Below, one piece after another: positions 42,091 through 50,635 of a DNA stretch of 64,000 nucleotides (its first letter is position 1; each line of letters begins with the position of its first letter). Under the pieces are notes generated by a model. That model was not told the origin of the DNA. It saw only the letters and a list, made by a program, of their open reading frames with translations, and did not search any database. The stretch comes from an uncultured Spirochaetaceae bacterium. GTDB taxonomy: Bacteria; Spirochaetota; Spirochaetia; Sphaerochaetales; Sphaerochaetaceae. The position numbers were made by a program, and so were the translations under genes. The DNA lies in contig CALXKU010000009.1 of NCBI GenBank assembly GCA_944389025.1, positions 33,800 through 97,799 on the forward strand, given 5' to 3'.

Positions 42091-42258
42091 TTAAGCCTCT
42101 TCGATTGCGCCTGTAGGGCATACGCTTGCGCATGTTCCGCAAGAGATGCATGTATCAGGATCGATTGAGTAGATATCGCCTTCGCTGATTGCGCCAACTG
42201 GGCACTCGCCCTGGCATGTTCCACATGCTACGCATGTATCTGTAATCTTGTAAGCCAT
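42091..42258 (-). CDS. 2[4Fe-4S] ferredoxin, 55 residues
   Basis: A short gene encoding a clostridial-type ferredoxin. Two four-cysteine clusters are present: CVACGTCQGECP (residues 9-20) and CISCGTCASVCP (37-48), each of the CxxCxxCxxxCP form that binds one 4Fe-4S cluster. The protein has the internal two-fold repeat of the family. The ATG follows AAGGAGAACAATC, a good ribosome binding site, and a strong terminator follows, so it is a single-gene transcript. It is a low-potential electron carrier for anaerobic metabolism and possibly for radical SAM enzymes such as NrdG. Confidence 0.96.
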   Translation of the reverse strand: MAYKITDTCVACGTCQGECPVGAISEGDIYSIDPDTCISCGTCASVCPTGAIEEA

Positions 42259-42444
42259 GATTGTTCTCCTTCAAATTAAGATTAGCTATTTAAAGATTAT
42301 AAGCTTTCAGATGTTTCCCGGTCAATTGTAATAAATGAGTTTTTTTGTTTCATTCAAATGTTTTTTGAGGATATTGATCGATAAAACCTATTTCACCGTA
42401 TTCCATTCTAATATTCTTCATATGGTATGGGATAATTTGAATTC

Positions 42445-42474
42445 TTGTTTTTCCTCTCTGTTTTCCCTTATACT
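42445..42474 (+). promoter_or_regulatory. Candidate promoter of topB with almost no leader
   Basis: TTGTTT (42445-42450), an 18-base spacer and TATACT (42469-42474) lie directly before topB. The ATG is only 11 bases after the -10 box, so transcription should begin about 4 bases before the start codon. No ribosome binding site is visible, as expected for leaderless translation. Confidence 0.45.
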
Positions 42475-42485
42475 CTTCATCTGGT

Positions 42486-44720
42486 ATGAAAAAACTAGTA
42501 ATTGCGGAAAAGCCCTCTGTCGGAAGGGAGATAGCGAGGACGCTTTCCCTGAGAGAAAGGGGAAACGGTTATATCGAGGGTGATGATTACATTGTCACAT
42601 GGGCCCTTGGACATCTGGTTGAGCTTGCTGAACCAAGCCACTATAGCGAGCGTTATAAGAGATGGTCGCTCAATGATCTTCCAATGCTCCCGGAGAAGCT
42701 GGATGAGCGTGTCATAGATGAGACGAAGGACCAGTTCGATATCATAGCCTCCCTCTTAAAAAGAGATGATGTATCATCTGTTGTTATCGCAACCGATGCG
42801 GGAAGGGAAGGTGAGCTTGTGGCACGCTGGATCCTCAAGGAGGCCGGCTACAGTGGGAAATGTGAACGTCTCTGGATTTCCAGCCAGACGGAGAAAGCCA
42901 TACTCGAAGGTTTTGCAAACCTGCATGACGCAGCCGAGTACGACAACCTTTATAATGCCGCCGAGTGCCGCGCTGCCGCAGACTGGTATGTGGGAATGAA
43001 TGTTACAAGAGCTCTCACGTGCTTTTACGATGCCAAGCTCTCTGCAGGAAGGGTTCAGACCCCGACTCTGGCTCTGATGACAGAAAGGGAGGATGAACGT
43101 GACCGCTTCCTTGGCTCCTATTACTATAGCGCACGTGGAAATTTCGGACTTTTTGCAGCATCATACTATCCTGAGGAGAACAGCATAAGGTTCACTGATG
43201 ATGCTCTTGCCGAGGAGTTCTCCTCCTGGAAGGATAAGAAGGGCAGCGTTAAGAGCCTTAAGAGCGAGGAGAAGGAGGATCCGGTTCCACAGGCATATGA
43301 CCTGACAGAGCTTCAGAGGGATGCGAACATCTCACTCGGCTTCTCAGCAAAAGAGACTCTGGACGTGCTTCAGCGTCTTTATGAGGTGCATAAGATTGTA
43401 ACCTACCCGAGAACGGATTCGCGATACATCACGAGTGATATCGTCCCCACCTTGAAAGAGAGGATTGAGGCGCTGCAGAACACCATATTCTCACGTGTTG
43501 TCGATGAGTACCTCGCATCAGGCTGGTGTTCTGATAACCCCAGGTTCGTTAACGACTCCCTTGTCTCGGATCACCATGCCATCATCCCTACGGAGCAGAA
43601 GGTTGACACTTCTAAACTCAGCAAGGAGGAGGAGGCGCTATGGCGTCTTATCGCAATGAGGTTCCTCGAGGTCATAGCTCAGCCGTATCAGTATAAGACA
43701 ACGACTGCGGAGATCGACGTGGAGGGAAAAGTTTTCAAGACAAGGCTGACCCTTCCGGTAAGAAAAGGATACAGAAGCGTTGCTGAAGCCTCTGGTATCA
43801 AGAGCACCGTGGTCCTCTCTGATGAGGATGAGAACTCATTCGCCCTTAAGAACATCAAGGAAGGGGACGAGGTGAACCTCGTCTCCGTACGTGTCAGAAA
43901 GAACGCAACAACACCTCCGGAGCGCTATACCGATGCCACTCTGCTTTCGGCGATGGAGCATGCAGGACGCTTTGTTGATGATAAGAGCCTTAAGGAGAAT
44001 CTGACGAACGGACTTGGAACCCCGGCAACCAGGGCCGATATGATAGAAAAACTTGTTCAGAACCGGTATGTGGAGAGGGATGGTAAGTACCTTGTGCCTA
44101 CGGCTAAGGGGCGCGAGGTCGTACGCCTTTCCCCGCTTGTACTCCGCTCTCCGGAGCTTACCGGAATCTGGGAAGGCAGGCTTGAGAAGATAAGCAAGGG
44201 AAAGGAGGACAAGGAGGCTTTCATACGCGATATCAAGAAGATGGCCGCCGACCTTGTTTCAGAGGTTGAGAAGAGCAAGCTCAAGTTCGAGCCATCATTC
44301 AGTGACGGCAAGAAATGCCCGTTCTGTGGTGAGATGATGATGAGAGCCCAGGATGCCGATGGAAGCATCCACTACATCTGTCAGAAACTTTCATGCCAGT
44401 ACGAGGAGAAGGAGGTGAAAGTTCCCCTCAATACCGGTGTGAGTGTGAAGAAGGTGAGCCCTTACACCCAGGATGGAAAGGTGCGTCTTGTGATAAAGAA
44501 GAGCGCAGTCCAGCTTCCAAAGAAGGTTTATGAGACCAGGATCGAGGTCGTACGCCCTTCCAAGAAGGCAATGAGGAATGAAAGGCCGAACGGCAACCGT
44601 ATCCGCGAGCGTGAGAAGGATACATCAAGCGCGTACTCAGGCGGCACGATGGCGGATTTCTTCCTAAAAAGCCAGAGGAGGGCGGAGGAGGACAGAAGGA
44701 AGAAGAATCCTAAGCCGTGA
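42486..44720 (+). CDS. topB: DNA topoisomerase III (type IA)
   Basis: A 744-residue type IA topoisomerase. The Toprim start MKKLVIAEKPSVGREIARTL has the conserved Glu, and VIATDAGREGELVARWI is the metal-binding DxD region (here DAGREGE). The catalytic tyrosine is Tyr307 in VTYPRTDSRYI. The C-terminal region has a zinc-finger-like CPFCGEMM...ICQKLSC followed by a basic tail. The SAGRVQTPTLALM and GLGTPATRADMIEKL motifs match TopB more than TopA. It relaxes and decatenates DNA at replication forks and often works with RecQ, of which a short version is in this window. Confidence 0.95.
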   Translation: MKKLVIAEKPSVGREIARTLSLRERGNGYIEGDDYIVTWALGHLVELAEPSHYSERYKRWSLNDLPMLPEKLDERVIDETKDQFDIIASLLKRDDVSSVVIATDAGREGELVARWILKEAGYSGKCERLWISSQTEKAILEGFANLHDAAEYDNLYNAAECRAAADWYVGMNVTRALTCFYDAKLSAGRVQTPTLALMTEREDERDRFLGSYYYSARGNFGLFAASYYPEENSIRFTDDALAEEFSSWKDKKGSVKSLKSEEKEDPVPQAYDLTELQRDANISLGFSAKETLDVLQRLYEVHKIVTYPRTDSRYITSDIVPTLKERIEALQNTIFSRVVDEYLASGWCSDNPRFVNDSLVSDHHAIIPTEQKVDTSKLSKEEEALWRLIAMRFLEVIAQPYQYKTTTAEIDVEGKVFKTRLTLPVRKGYRSVAEASGIKSTVVLSDEDENSFALKNIKEGDEVNLVSVRVRKNATTPPERYTDATLLSAMEHAGRFVDDKSLKENLTNGLGTPATRADMIEKLVQNRYVERDGKYLVPTAKGREVVRLSPLVLRSPELTGIWEGRLEKISKGKEDKEAFIRDIKKMAADLVSEVEKSKLKFEPSFSDGKKCPFCGEMMMRAQDADGSIHYICQKLSCQYEEKEVKVPLNTGVSVKKVSPYTQDGKVRLVIKKSAVQLPKKVYETRIEVVRPSKKAMRNERPNGNRIREREKDTSSAYSGGTMADFFLKSQRRAEEDRRKKNPKP

Positions 44721-45147
44721 GTGCTCTGAGCGTTTCATTTCTGCTCGTCCCTTCTTCCATTCTTTCCAGGAAGAGGACGAATCTTTCATAGAATTCAATT
44801 ATCCGATAGAGGCTTTCAGTCAGGCTGAAGGCCTCTTTCTCTTTCGTCTCATTAACGCTGTCGTATCTAAGTAGATCACAATCAGAGATAACGTTATAAG
44901 CTTTTCCAGAGAGGCCTTCATATGCCGTCTTTAGGCATCTCGTCTCATAAGCGATCTTTGATCTGATGCTATCAATATCTTCTGCTGAGAGATGGAAAGT
45001 CATTGAAGTTCTCTTTCTTCCTTTTTCAGGGAAGAACTTCTCAAGATAGAGCTCATAGTAGCTTTGCTCGATTGCAATAGTCATCCCATGTATTGATAGA
45101 TAAAGTCCCGCTCCACTTATGAAATCGTATATCGGTATTCTTTTCAT
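44710..45147 (-). CDS. Hypothetical protein, possibly helical, next to a palindromic operator
   Basis: A 145-residue protein without a recognised family. The N-terminus (MKRIPIYDFISGAGLYLSIHGMTIAIEQ) is mixed; the rest is charged and helical, with a C-terminal helix IIEFYERFVLFLERMEEG. No signal peptide or metal motif is seen. AAGGAGAAAGAAG precedes the ATG. It is divergent from dapB and the palindrome TGGACA-N5-TGTCCA lies 38 bases upstream of its start. Its 3' end overlaps topB tail to tail by 11 bases. Confidence 0.65.
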   Translation of the reverse strand: MKRIPIYDFISGAGLYLSIHGMTIAIEQSYYELYLEKFFPEKGRKRTSMTFHLSAEDIDSIRSKIAYETRCLKTAYEGLSGKAYNVISDCDLLRYDSVNETKEKEAFSLTESLYRIIEFYERFVLFLERMEEGTSRNETLRALTA

Positions 45148-45184
45148 CTTCTTTCTCCTTTTTGTTAACTATAAGGGGAATTAT

Positions 45185-45201
45185 TGGACATACATTGTCC
45201 A
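45185..45201. promoter_or_regulatory. Palindromic operator candidate TGGACA-N5-TGTCCA (site 2)
   Basis: TGGACATACATTGTCCA, extendable to TTGGACA...TGTCCAA (45184-45202), is a perfect dyad. It sits between the divergent hypothetical gene and dapB. The same arm sequence and spacing occur at 8132-8148. It is closer to the hypothetical gene than to dapB (38 versus 91 bases). Confidence 0.5.
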
Positions 45202-45230
45202 AGTAATTTAATATATTTGTTATTATAAAA

Positions 45231-45259
45231 ACATTATGTTATAGAATAGACATTATGTT
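45231..45259 (+). repeat. Two direct copies of ACATTATGTT upstream of dapB
   Basis: Exact 10-base copies at 45231-45240 and 45250-45259, 19 bases apart, lie 34-62 bases before the dapB ATG. They may be part of the promoter region or a regulator site; no matching promoter is certain. Confidence 0.35.
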
Positions 45260-45292
45260 TTAAATTTGCTATTATTCTTCTAGGAGGTCGGG

Positions 45293-46063
45293 ATGAACAT
45301 AGCTATAGTCGGATATGGCAGGATGGGCCGGATGGTGATGGCGTCGGCCAAGGGGATGGGAATCGGTGTTTCCTGCGTAATCGATCCTTTCTCAGATGAT
45401 AAAGAGGTGACGGGGAGAAGCCTTTCAGACATTCCCCTTTCTCGCGTGGATGCTGTAATTGACTTTTCCGCATCTGAGTCGGCTCTGGAGAATATCGAAT
45501 ACTATGCCTCATCAGGCATTGCCGCTGTCATAGGGACGACGGGCTGGTATGACAGGCTTGATGATATAAAAGGAAAGCTCGATCTTGAAAAGTGCTCGAT
45601 AATCTACTCGGGAAATTTCTCAATCGGGGTAGCGATCCTGCTCAAGAGTGCCTCATATCTTTCCCACCTCATGAACAGGGTGTCATCATATGATGTCGCG
45701 ATTTCTGAGAGCCATCACAGGATGAAAGCGGACTCTCCATCCGGGACCGCTCTAATGCTAGCCGATGCGGTGCTTGGCAATATCGAAAGAAAGAACAGGG
45801 CTGTTTATGGAGCCCCCGAGGGAAGGATAGGGGATGATGAGCTTGAGATCTCATCTCTTCGCGTGGGCTCTGTCGCGGGCATTCACAGCCTCATATTCGA
45901 CTCCCCTTGCGATACTATCGAACTCAAGCATACTGCGCGTAGCCGTAGCGGTTTCGCAGAAGGCGCCATCCGTGCCGCAATATGGCTTCAGGGAAGGAAG
46001 GGTTTTTTCTCAATGGATGATTTCATAAATGATTTTCTCGGGGAGGGGGAAGATGGAGTTTAA
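45293..46063 (+). CDS. dapB: 4-hydroxy-tetrahydrodipicolinate reductase
   Basis: A 256-residue enzyme of lysine and diaminopimelate synthesis. The nucleotide-binding GYGRMGRMV lies at 7-15. The active-site signature SESHHRMKADSPSGTA (138-153) contains the catalytic His pair and Lys145. It reduces the product of DapA with NAD(P)H. TAGGAGGTCGGG precedes the ATG. It is the first gene of dapB-dapA-dapL-lysA and overlaps dapA by 11 bases. Confidence 0.96.
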   Translation: MNIAIVGYGRMGRMVMASAKGMGIGVSCVIDPFSDDKEVTGRSLSDIPLSRVDAVIDFSASESALENIEYYASSGIAAVIGTTGWYDRLDDIKGKLDLEKCSIIYSGNFSIGVAILLKSASYLSHLMNRVSSYDVAISESHHRMKADSPSGTALMLADAVLGNIERKNRAVYGAPEGRIGDDELEISSLRVGSVAGIHSLIFDSPCDTIELKHTARSRSGFAEGAIRAAIWLQGRKGFFSMDDFINDFLGEGEDGV

Positions 46064-46955
46064 AGGTGTTTATACGGCGCTTATCACGCCATTTACGGAG
46101 TACAATACGGTTGACTATGCGGCCCTTGAGCGTTTAGTGGAATATCAGATAGAAAGCGGGATTGACGGTCTTGTCCCATGCGGTACGACCGGAGAGTCCC
46201 CGACTCTTTCCCATGAGGAGCATGACAGGGTGATAGCCCAGAGCATAAAGTTCGCAAAGGGCAGGGTTCCCATAATCGCAGGAACCGGTAGCAACGCGAC
46301 CAGTGAGGCTATAAGGCTCAGCCAGCATGCCCAGGATGCGGGAGTGGACGCTGTCCTTCTTGTGAATCCTTATTACAACAAGCCGACACAGAAAGGGCTC
46401 TATCTCCATTTCAAGGCGATTGCAGAGAGTGTCTCCGTGCCATGCATTCTTTACAACATAAAGGGGCGAACGGGGGTCAATCTTGAGACCGAGACACTTA
46501 TCCGTCTTGCAAGTGAATGTAGCAACATCGTTGCCGTCAAGGAGGCAAGCGGTGACATCTCGCAGATTGAAGATGTGATAAAAAGAAGCTCAGAGGAATT
46601 CTCGGTGCTCTCCGGTGATGATAACCTGTCACTGGATGTGATAAGGCGTGGAGGGGATGGTGTCATCTCTGTCGCCTCCAATCTCTTTCCCTGCCAGATG
46701 GAACGCCTGATACATAGCGCGCTTGATGGGGACTATGAGGAAGCAGAGAGGCTGAATGAGTGGTTTTCCCCTTTCTTCAAGGTCTGTTTCATAGAGACCA
46801 ATCCGATACCGATAAAGGTTGCGATGGCACATGCCGGGCACTGCAGGGAGATTTTCCGTCTTCCGCTCTGCACACTTGAGTCCGAGGAACACAGGAAAGC
46901 GCTGCTTGGCGTGGTTGATTCCATGATGGATGACATAAGAGGAGGAAGAATCTGA
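46053..46955 (+). CDS. dapA: 4-hydroxy-tetrahydrodipicolinate synthase
   Basis: A 300-residue TIM-barrel aldolase joining pyruvate and aspartate semialdehyde. The Schiff-base lysine is Lys163 in VAVKEASGD. Tyr134 (LYNIKGRTG) and the GTTGE loop (44-48) complete the active site. I start at 46053 (GGGAGGGGGAAG upstream); the longer frame has no ribosome binding site. The stop overlaps the dapL start (TGATG). Confidence 0.97.
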   Translation: MEFKGVYTALITPFTEYNTVDYAALERLVEYQIESGIDGLVPCGTTGESPTLSHEEHDRVIAQSIKFAKGRVPIIAGTGSNATSEAIRLSQHAQDAGVDAVLLVNPYYNKPTQKGLYLHFKAIAESVSVPCILYNIKGRTGVNLETETLIRLASECSNIVAVKEASGDISQIEDVIKRSSEEFSVLSGDDNLSLDVIRRGGDGVISVASNLFPCQMERLIHSALDGDYEEAERLNEWFSPFFKVCFIETNPIPIKVAMAHAGHCREIFRLPLCTLESEEHRKALLGVVDSMMDDIRGGRI

Positions 46956-48181
46956 TGGCAGATGTTAATCCAGATTTCATGAAACTTGCATCCGGCTATC
47001 TTTTCCCGGAGATTGCAAGGCGGACAAGGGCCTGGCAGGATAGGAACCCCGGCCTTGAGGTGCTGCGTCTTGGCATAGGAAATACGACGGAGGCGATAAC
47101 TCCTTACATAGCAAAGGCGATGCATCATAAGATAGATCTCTTATCTGATAGGAGCACTTATACAGGCTATGGTGATGAGCAGGGGGATAGTGAGCTTCGT
47201 GAGGCGCTCAGGGCTTTTTATCAGAGGGAGTATTCCGTGAGCCTGAAAGCCACAGATTTCTTCATCTCTGACGGTGCTAAGAGCGATGCGGCTAACATCC
47301 AGGAGATTTTCAGCCGCAACGCCATCGTCGCAGTCACGGATCCATCCTACCCTGTGTACGTGGACTCCAATGTCGCAGGGGGAAGGACGGGGGAGTACAA
47401 CGGGGTCAATTATGACGGCTTTGTCTATCTTGAGGGAAGAAAGGAAAACGGTTTCGTTCCCTCTCCTCCTGATTGCCATGTCGACCTCATTTACCTATGT
47501 TCTCCCAATAACCCTACAGGTGCTGTATGCAGTTACTCCGATCTCGAGGCTTTCGTAAGCTATGCTCTCAGAGAGAAGGCAGTGATCATTTTTGATGCCG
47601 CATACTCTGATTATATCCGTCAAGATGGCTATCCCCATTCGATTTATGAGATAGATGGGGCATCGCTTTGTGCAATCGAGATAAATTCGTTCAGCAAGAA
47701 CGCTGGTTTCACCGGTGTTCGTCTTGGCTGGAGCATCGTCCCTGAGACCATTCTCTCCGGATCGGGGGAGGCGGGAGTGCTTCACAGGCTATGGAACAGG
47801 AGGCAGACCACGTTCTTCAACGGTGCATCAAACATAGCACAGGCTGGAGGGATTGCCGCTCTTTCAGAAGAGGGAAGGGCGGAGTGCAGAGGCCTTGTGG
47901 ATTATTATCTTGAAAATGCCAGGATAATTAGAGAAGGTTTGGAAGGGCTTGGCATCACATGTTTTGGCGGTATTAACAGCCCGTACGTATGGGCCTGCTG
48001 TCCCTGTGGCATGACTAGCTGGCAGTTCTTCGATCTCCTCCTTGATAAGGCTCATGTCGTCGTAACCCCTGGCTCAGGATTCGGACCTGCGGGTGAGGGG
48101 TATGTTCGCTTCTCAAGCTACGGCCACAGGGAGGATATCATGCGGGCGGTTGACTCTATAAAGGAGAATATCAATGGCTGA
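46955..48181 (+). CDS. dapL: LL-diaminopimelate aminotransferase
   Basis: A 408-residue fold-type I PLP enzyme that makes LL-diaminopimelate from tetrahydrodipicolinate in one step. The PLP lysine is Lys248 in SFSKNAGFTGVRLGW. The N-terminal part (FPEIARRTRAWQDRNPGLEVLRLGIGNTTEAI) and YSDYI.QDG.PHSIYEIDGA are typical of DapL. Its place between dapA and lysA makes the assignment firm and indicates the aminotransferase variant of the lysine pathway, with no dapC/D/E needed. Confidence 0.95.
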   Translation: MADVNPDFMKLASGYLFPEIARRTRAWQDRNPGLEVLRLGIGNTTEAITPYIAKAMHHKIDLLSDRSTYTGYGDEQGDSELREALRAFYQREYSVSLKATDFFISDGAKSDAANIQEIFSRNAIVAVTDPSYPVYVDSNVAGGRTGEYNGVNYDGFVYLEGRKENGFVPSPPDCHVDLIYLCSPNNPTGAVCSYSDLEAFVSYALREKAVIIFDAAYSDYIRQDGYPHSIYEIDGASLCAIEINSFSKNAGFTGVRLGWSIVPETILSGSGEAGVLHRLWNRRQTTFFNGASNIAQAGGIAALSEEGRAECRGLVDYYLENARIIREGLEGLGITCFGGINSPYVWACCPCGMTSWQFFDLLLDKAHVVVTPGSGFGPAGEGYVRFSSYGHREDIMRAVDSIKENING

Positions 48182-49430
48182 GAAAAGACTTCCTTTCTCT
48201 CATTCGGAATTCAGTGCCCTTCTTGAGAAGATTCCGACCCCGTTCTATCTCTATGACGGGGACGGAATAAGGGATAATGTAAGAAAAATATACTCTGCCT
48301 TCTCTTGGGCTCCCTCTTTCAAGAATTATTTCGCTGTTAAGGCGCTACCTAATGTTCATATTCTTCGTCTTCTATCATCTCTCGGTCTTGGGGCTGATGC
48401 ATCGAGCCTGCCGGAGCTTCTCCTTGCACGGGATGCTGGAATAGCGCCGGAGGACACGGTTTTCACCAGTAACGATACCGCAGACGAGGAGTTCAGAGCG
48501 GCTATCAACATGGGTGTCATACTCAATCTTGATGATGAGAGCCATATAGATAGGGTTATTGAGACCTCTCATGCTTTTCCCTCCCGCATCTGTTTCCGCT
48601 ATAATCCCGGGCCGGAGAGGACCGGTAATGCGATAATAGGAAATCCGGTTGAGGCGAAGTACGGGGTGACCCGGGATCAGATTGTACGCTGTTATGAGAG
48701 GGCCCGTGCTCTCGGCTCTACAAAATTCGGCCTCCATACGATGGTCGCATCCAACGAGCTGAATGTCGACTATATCACAGAGACGGCACGCATGGTTTTC
48801 ACCCTCGTAAAGAGAATATGGGATGAGGCGGGAATCAGGATAAGCTTCGTAGATCTCGGAGGCGGGGTAGGCATACCATACCGCCCGGAGGATAAGGAAT
48901 TCGATTTCAATGCACTCTCAGATTCGATTCATAAGCTCTATGATGAGATAATAGTCTCCTCCTCGCTTTCTCCTCTTAAAATCACATTTGAGATGGGACG
49001 CTCTATCACGGGCCCGTACGGCTATCTTGTTTCCCGCGTCCGACATGTGAGCCATAAGTACAAGGACTATGTAGGCTTGGACGCCTCAATGGCCGATCTT
49101 ATGCGCCCAGCCCTTTATGGGGCATACCATCATATCACGGTCCTTGGAAAGGAGAATGCCATGTGCGATCACATGTACGATGTCACGGGCAGTCTTTGCG
49201 AGAACAACGATAAGTTCGCAATAGACAGGATGCTTCCCGAAATCGAAAGAGGTGATGTCCTTGTGATCCATGATGCCGGGGCTCACTCCCATTCGATGGG
49301 GTTCAATTACAACGCCAAGCTCCGTCATGCGGAGTATCTGAAGCTTGATGGGAGGATTTACAAGATAAGGCGCGATGAGACATACTCTGACTATGTGAGC
49401 ACGATGCTTTCAGAGATGGAGGAGATCTGA
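48174..49430 (+). CDS. lysA: Diaminopimelate decarboxylase
   Basis: A 418-residue fold-type III PLP enzyme converting meso-diaminopimelate to lysine. The PLP lysine is Lys56 in NYFAVKALPN. The glycine-rich VDLGGGVGIPY and the C-terminal DAGAHSHSMGFNYN segment are typical; the usual CESxD active-site motif appears as GSLCENNDKFA. The start overlaps the dapL stop by 8 bases and the stop overlaps the next start by one. A diaminopimelate epimerase gene is not in this window. Confidence 0.93.
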   Translation: MAEKRLPFSHSEFSALLEKIPTPFYLYDGDGIRDNVRKIYSAFSWAPSFKNYFAVKALPNVHILRLLSSLGLGADASSLPELLLARDAGIAPEDTVFTSNDTADEEFRAAINMGVILNLDDESHIDRVIETSHAFPSRICFRYNPGPERTGNAIIGNPVEAKYGVTRDQIVRCYERARALGSTKFGLHTMVASNELNVDYITETARMVFTLVKRIWDEAGIRISFVDLGGGVGIPYRPEDKEFDFNALSDSIHKLYDEIIVSSSLSPLKITFEMGRSITGPYGYLVSRVRHVSHKYKDYVGLDASMADLMRPALYGAYHHITVLGKENAMCDHMYDVTGSLCENNDKFAIDRMLPEIERGDVLVIHDAGAHSHSMGFNYNAKLRHAEYLKLDGRIYKIRRDETYSDYVSTMLSEMEEI

Positions 49431-49825
49431 TGGAGTTTGTTTTTAAGGCGCGCGTCTATTATTCCGACACCGACTGCGGTGGCATAGTCTACCATTCACG
49501 CTATCTGGATTTCGCAGAACATGCGCGTACGGAGATGCTGCGCTCGGCCCTTCCTGGCATGAGCCAGAGTGCGCTTAGGGACGATGGGCTGATTTTCGTT
49601 GTTAAGAGCATTAAGATCGACTATAAGAGGCCGGCATACCTGGACGATGAGCTTACCGTTGTCACACGCCTTGGAAAGGCTGAGAGGTTTTCCGCCATTT
49701 TCATTCAGGAAATAAGAAGGGGGGACGAGGTTCTTACTGCTCTGGAAGTTAAAGTCGCAGCCATCTCTTTCAAAGACAAGAGGATCATGATGATTCCTGA
49801 AGAAGTGATAAGAGCGCTCTCCTGA
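49430..49825 (+). CDS. Hotdog-fold acyl-CoA thioesterase (YbgC/FadM-like)
   Basis: A 131-residue single hotdog domain. The N-terminus VYYSDTDCGGIVYHSRYLDFAEHARTEML contains the catalytic Asp and the GxVYHxxYL.F.E..R pattern of the YbgC family. Members hydrolyse short or aromatic acyl-CoA thioesters; the substrate is unknown. It is embedded in the dap-lys operon with a one-base overlap to lysA and 7 bases before nrdG. Confidence 0.88.
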   Translation: MEFVFKARVYYSDTDCGGIVYHSRYLDFAEHARTEMLRSALPGMSQSALRDDGLIFVVKSIKIDYKRPAYLDDELTVVTRLGKAERFSAIFIQEIRRGDEVLTALEVKVAAISFKDKRIMMIPEEVIRALS

Positions 49826-49832
49826 GGTTGAT

Positions 49833-50525
49833 ATGAAGATCATTGGATTTGAAAAGCTTTCACTTGTAGATTACCCTGGCAAGGTCTCATGCATACTCTT
49901 TTGCGGCGGGTGCAACATGCGCTGTCCGTACTGCCATAACGGGGAACTTGTGCTCAATCCTGATCTTTTCCCACCTTTTGATGATGACGAGATATTCTCC
50001 TATCTTGAGAAGAGGAGGAGGATTCTGGATGCTGTCGTCATCTCCGGTGGGGAGCCTACCCTTCAGAGCGGACTTGATGAGTACATATCGAGAATCCGGG
50101 ATCTGGGACTGCTCGTGAAACTCGATACGAACGGTCTCCGTGTGGATGTGCTCAAAAATCTTGTTGATAGAAAGCTTGTCGATTATGTTGCAATGGATGT
50201 CAAGAACAGCCTTGAAAGCTATGGCCGGACATGCGGTGTTGCGAATGTCGATACCGCGGCAATAAAGGAGTCGATAGACTTTTTAAAAGAGGGAAGGGTG
50301 GACTATGAGTTCCGTACGACCGTGACAAGGGAGACTCACAGTGAGGAAAATTTCATCGCACTAGCGTCCCTTCTCTCAGGAGCGAAGGCCTATTACTTGC
50401 AAAATTTTGTAGCTAATGAAAATACGATAGAAAAAGGCTTTTCACCACTTGGATATGATGAATTGCAAAATTATATAAGAATACTTAATAAAACTATTGG
50501 AAATGTACAAATAAGGAATTTATAG
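49833..50525 (+). CDS. nrdG: Anaerobic ribonucleoside-triphosphate reductase activating protein
   Basis: A 230-residue radical SAM activase with the CxxxCxxC cluster motif at C27, C31 and C34 (CGGCNMRCPYCHNGE). The N-terminal GFEKLSLVDYPGKVSCILF and VVISGGEPTLQSGL are typical of the NrdG2-like subgroup (TIGR02495 type). It should create the glycyl radical in NrdD, encoded 110 bases downstream on the same strand. It ends the dap-lys run of overlapping genes; the NrdR-box pair just after it suggests that nrdD also has its own promoter. Another glycyl-radical enzyme as target is possible. Confidence 0.9.
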   Translation: MKIIGFEKLSLVDYPGKVSCILFCGGCNMRCPYCHNGELVLNPDLFPPFDDDEIFSYLEKRRRILDAVVISGGEPTLQSGLDEYISRIRDLGLLVKLDTNGLRVDVLKNLVDRKLVDYVAMDVKNSLESYGRTCGVANVDTAAIKESIDFLKEGRVDYEFRTTVTRETHSEENFIALASLLSGAKAYYLQNFVANENTIEKGFSPLGYDELQNYIRILNKTIGNVQIRNL

Positions 50526-50527
50526 TA

Positions 50528-50543
50528 GCGCTATATATGGTGT
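50528..50543. promoter_or_regulatory. NrdR-box-like site 1 upstream of nrdD
   Basis: GCGCTATATATGGTGT matches 13 of 16 positions of the NrdR consensus ACACWATATMTTGTGT. It overlaps the region just after the nrdG stop. Confidence 0.5.
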
Positions 50544-50558
50544 TTTAAAAATAAACCT

Positions 50559-50574
50559 ACACTTTATATTGAGT
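50559..50574. promoter_or_regulatory. NrdR-box-like site 2 upstream of nrdD
   Basis: ACACTTTATATTGAGT matches 14 of 16 positions of the NrdR consensus. It begins exactly 31 bases after site 1, the phasing on one helix face that NrdR tandem boxes usually have. It lies 61 bases before the nrdD ATG. Confidence 0.6.
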
Positions 50575-50635
50575 TTTACTTGCATTCTTTCTATCCTCAT
50601 GATAGAGTGTATTCTACACAGATTTTGGAGGATAA

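Noticed and set aside
42018..42224. 68-codon Ala/Gln-rich frame on the minus strand
   Set aside because: It is a shifted reading of the 55-residue ferredoxin gene (42091-42258), which has both CxxCxxCxxxCP clusters, a ribosome binding site and a terminator.
45231..45259. Riboswitch (lysine type) upstream of dapB
   Set aside because: The 145-base gap is AT-rich, holds a palindrome and two short direct repeats, and lacks the length and helices of a lysine riboswitch.
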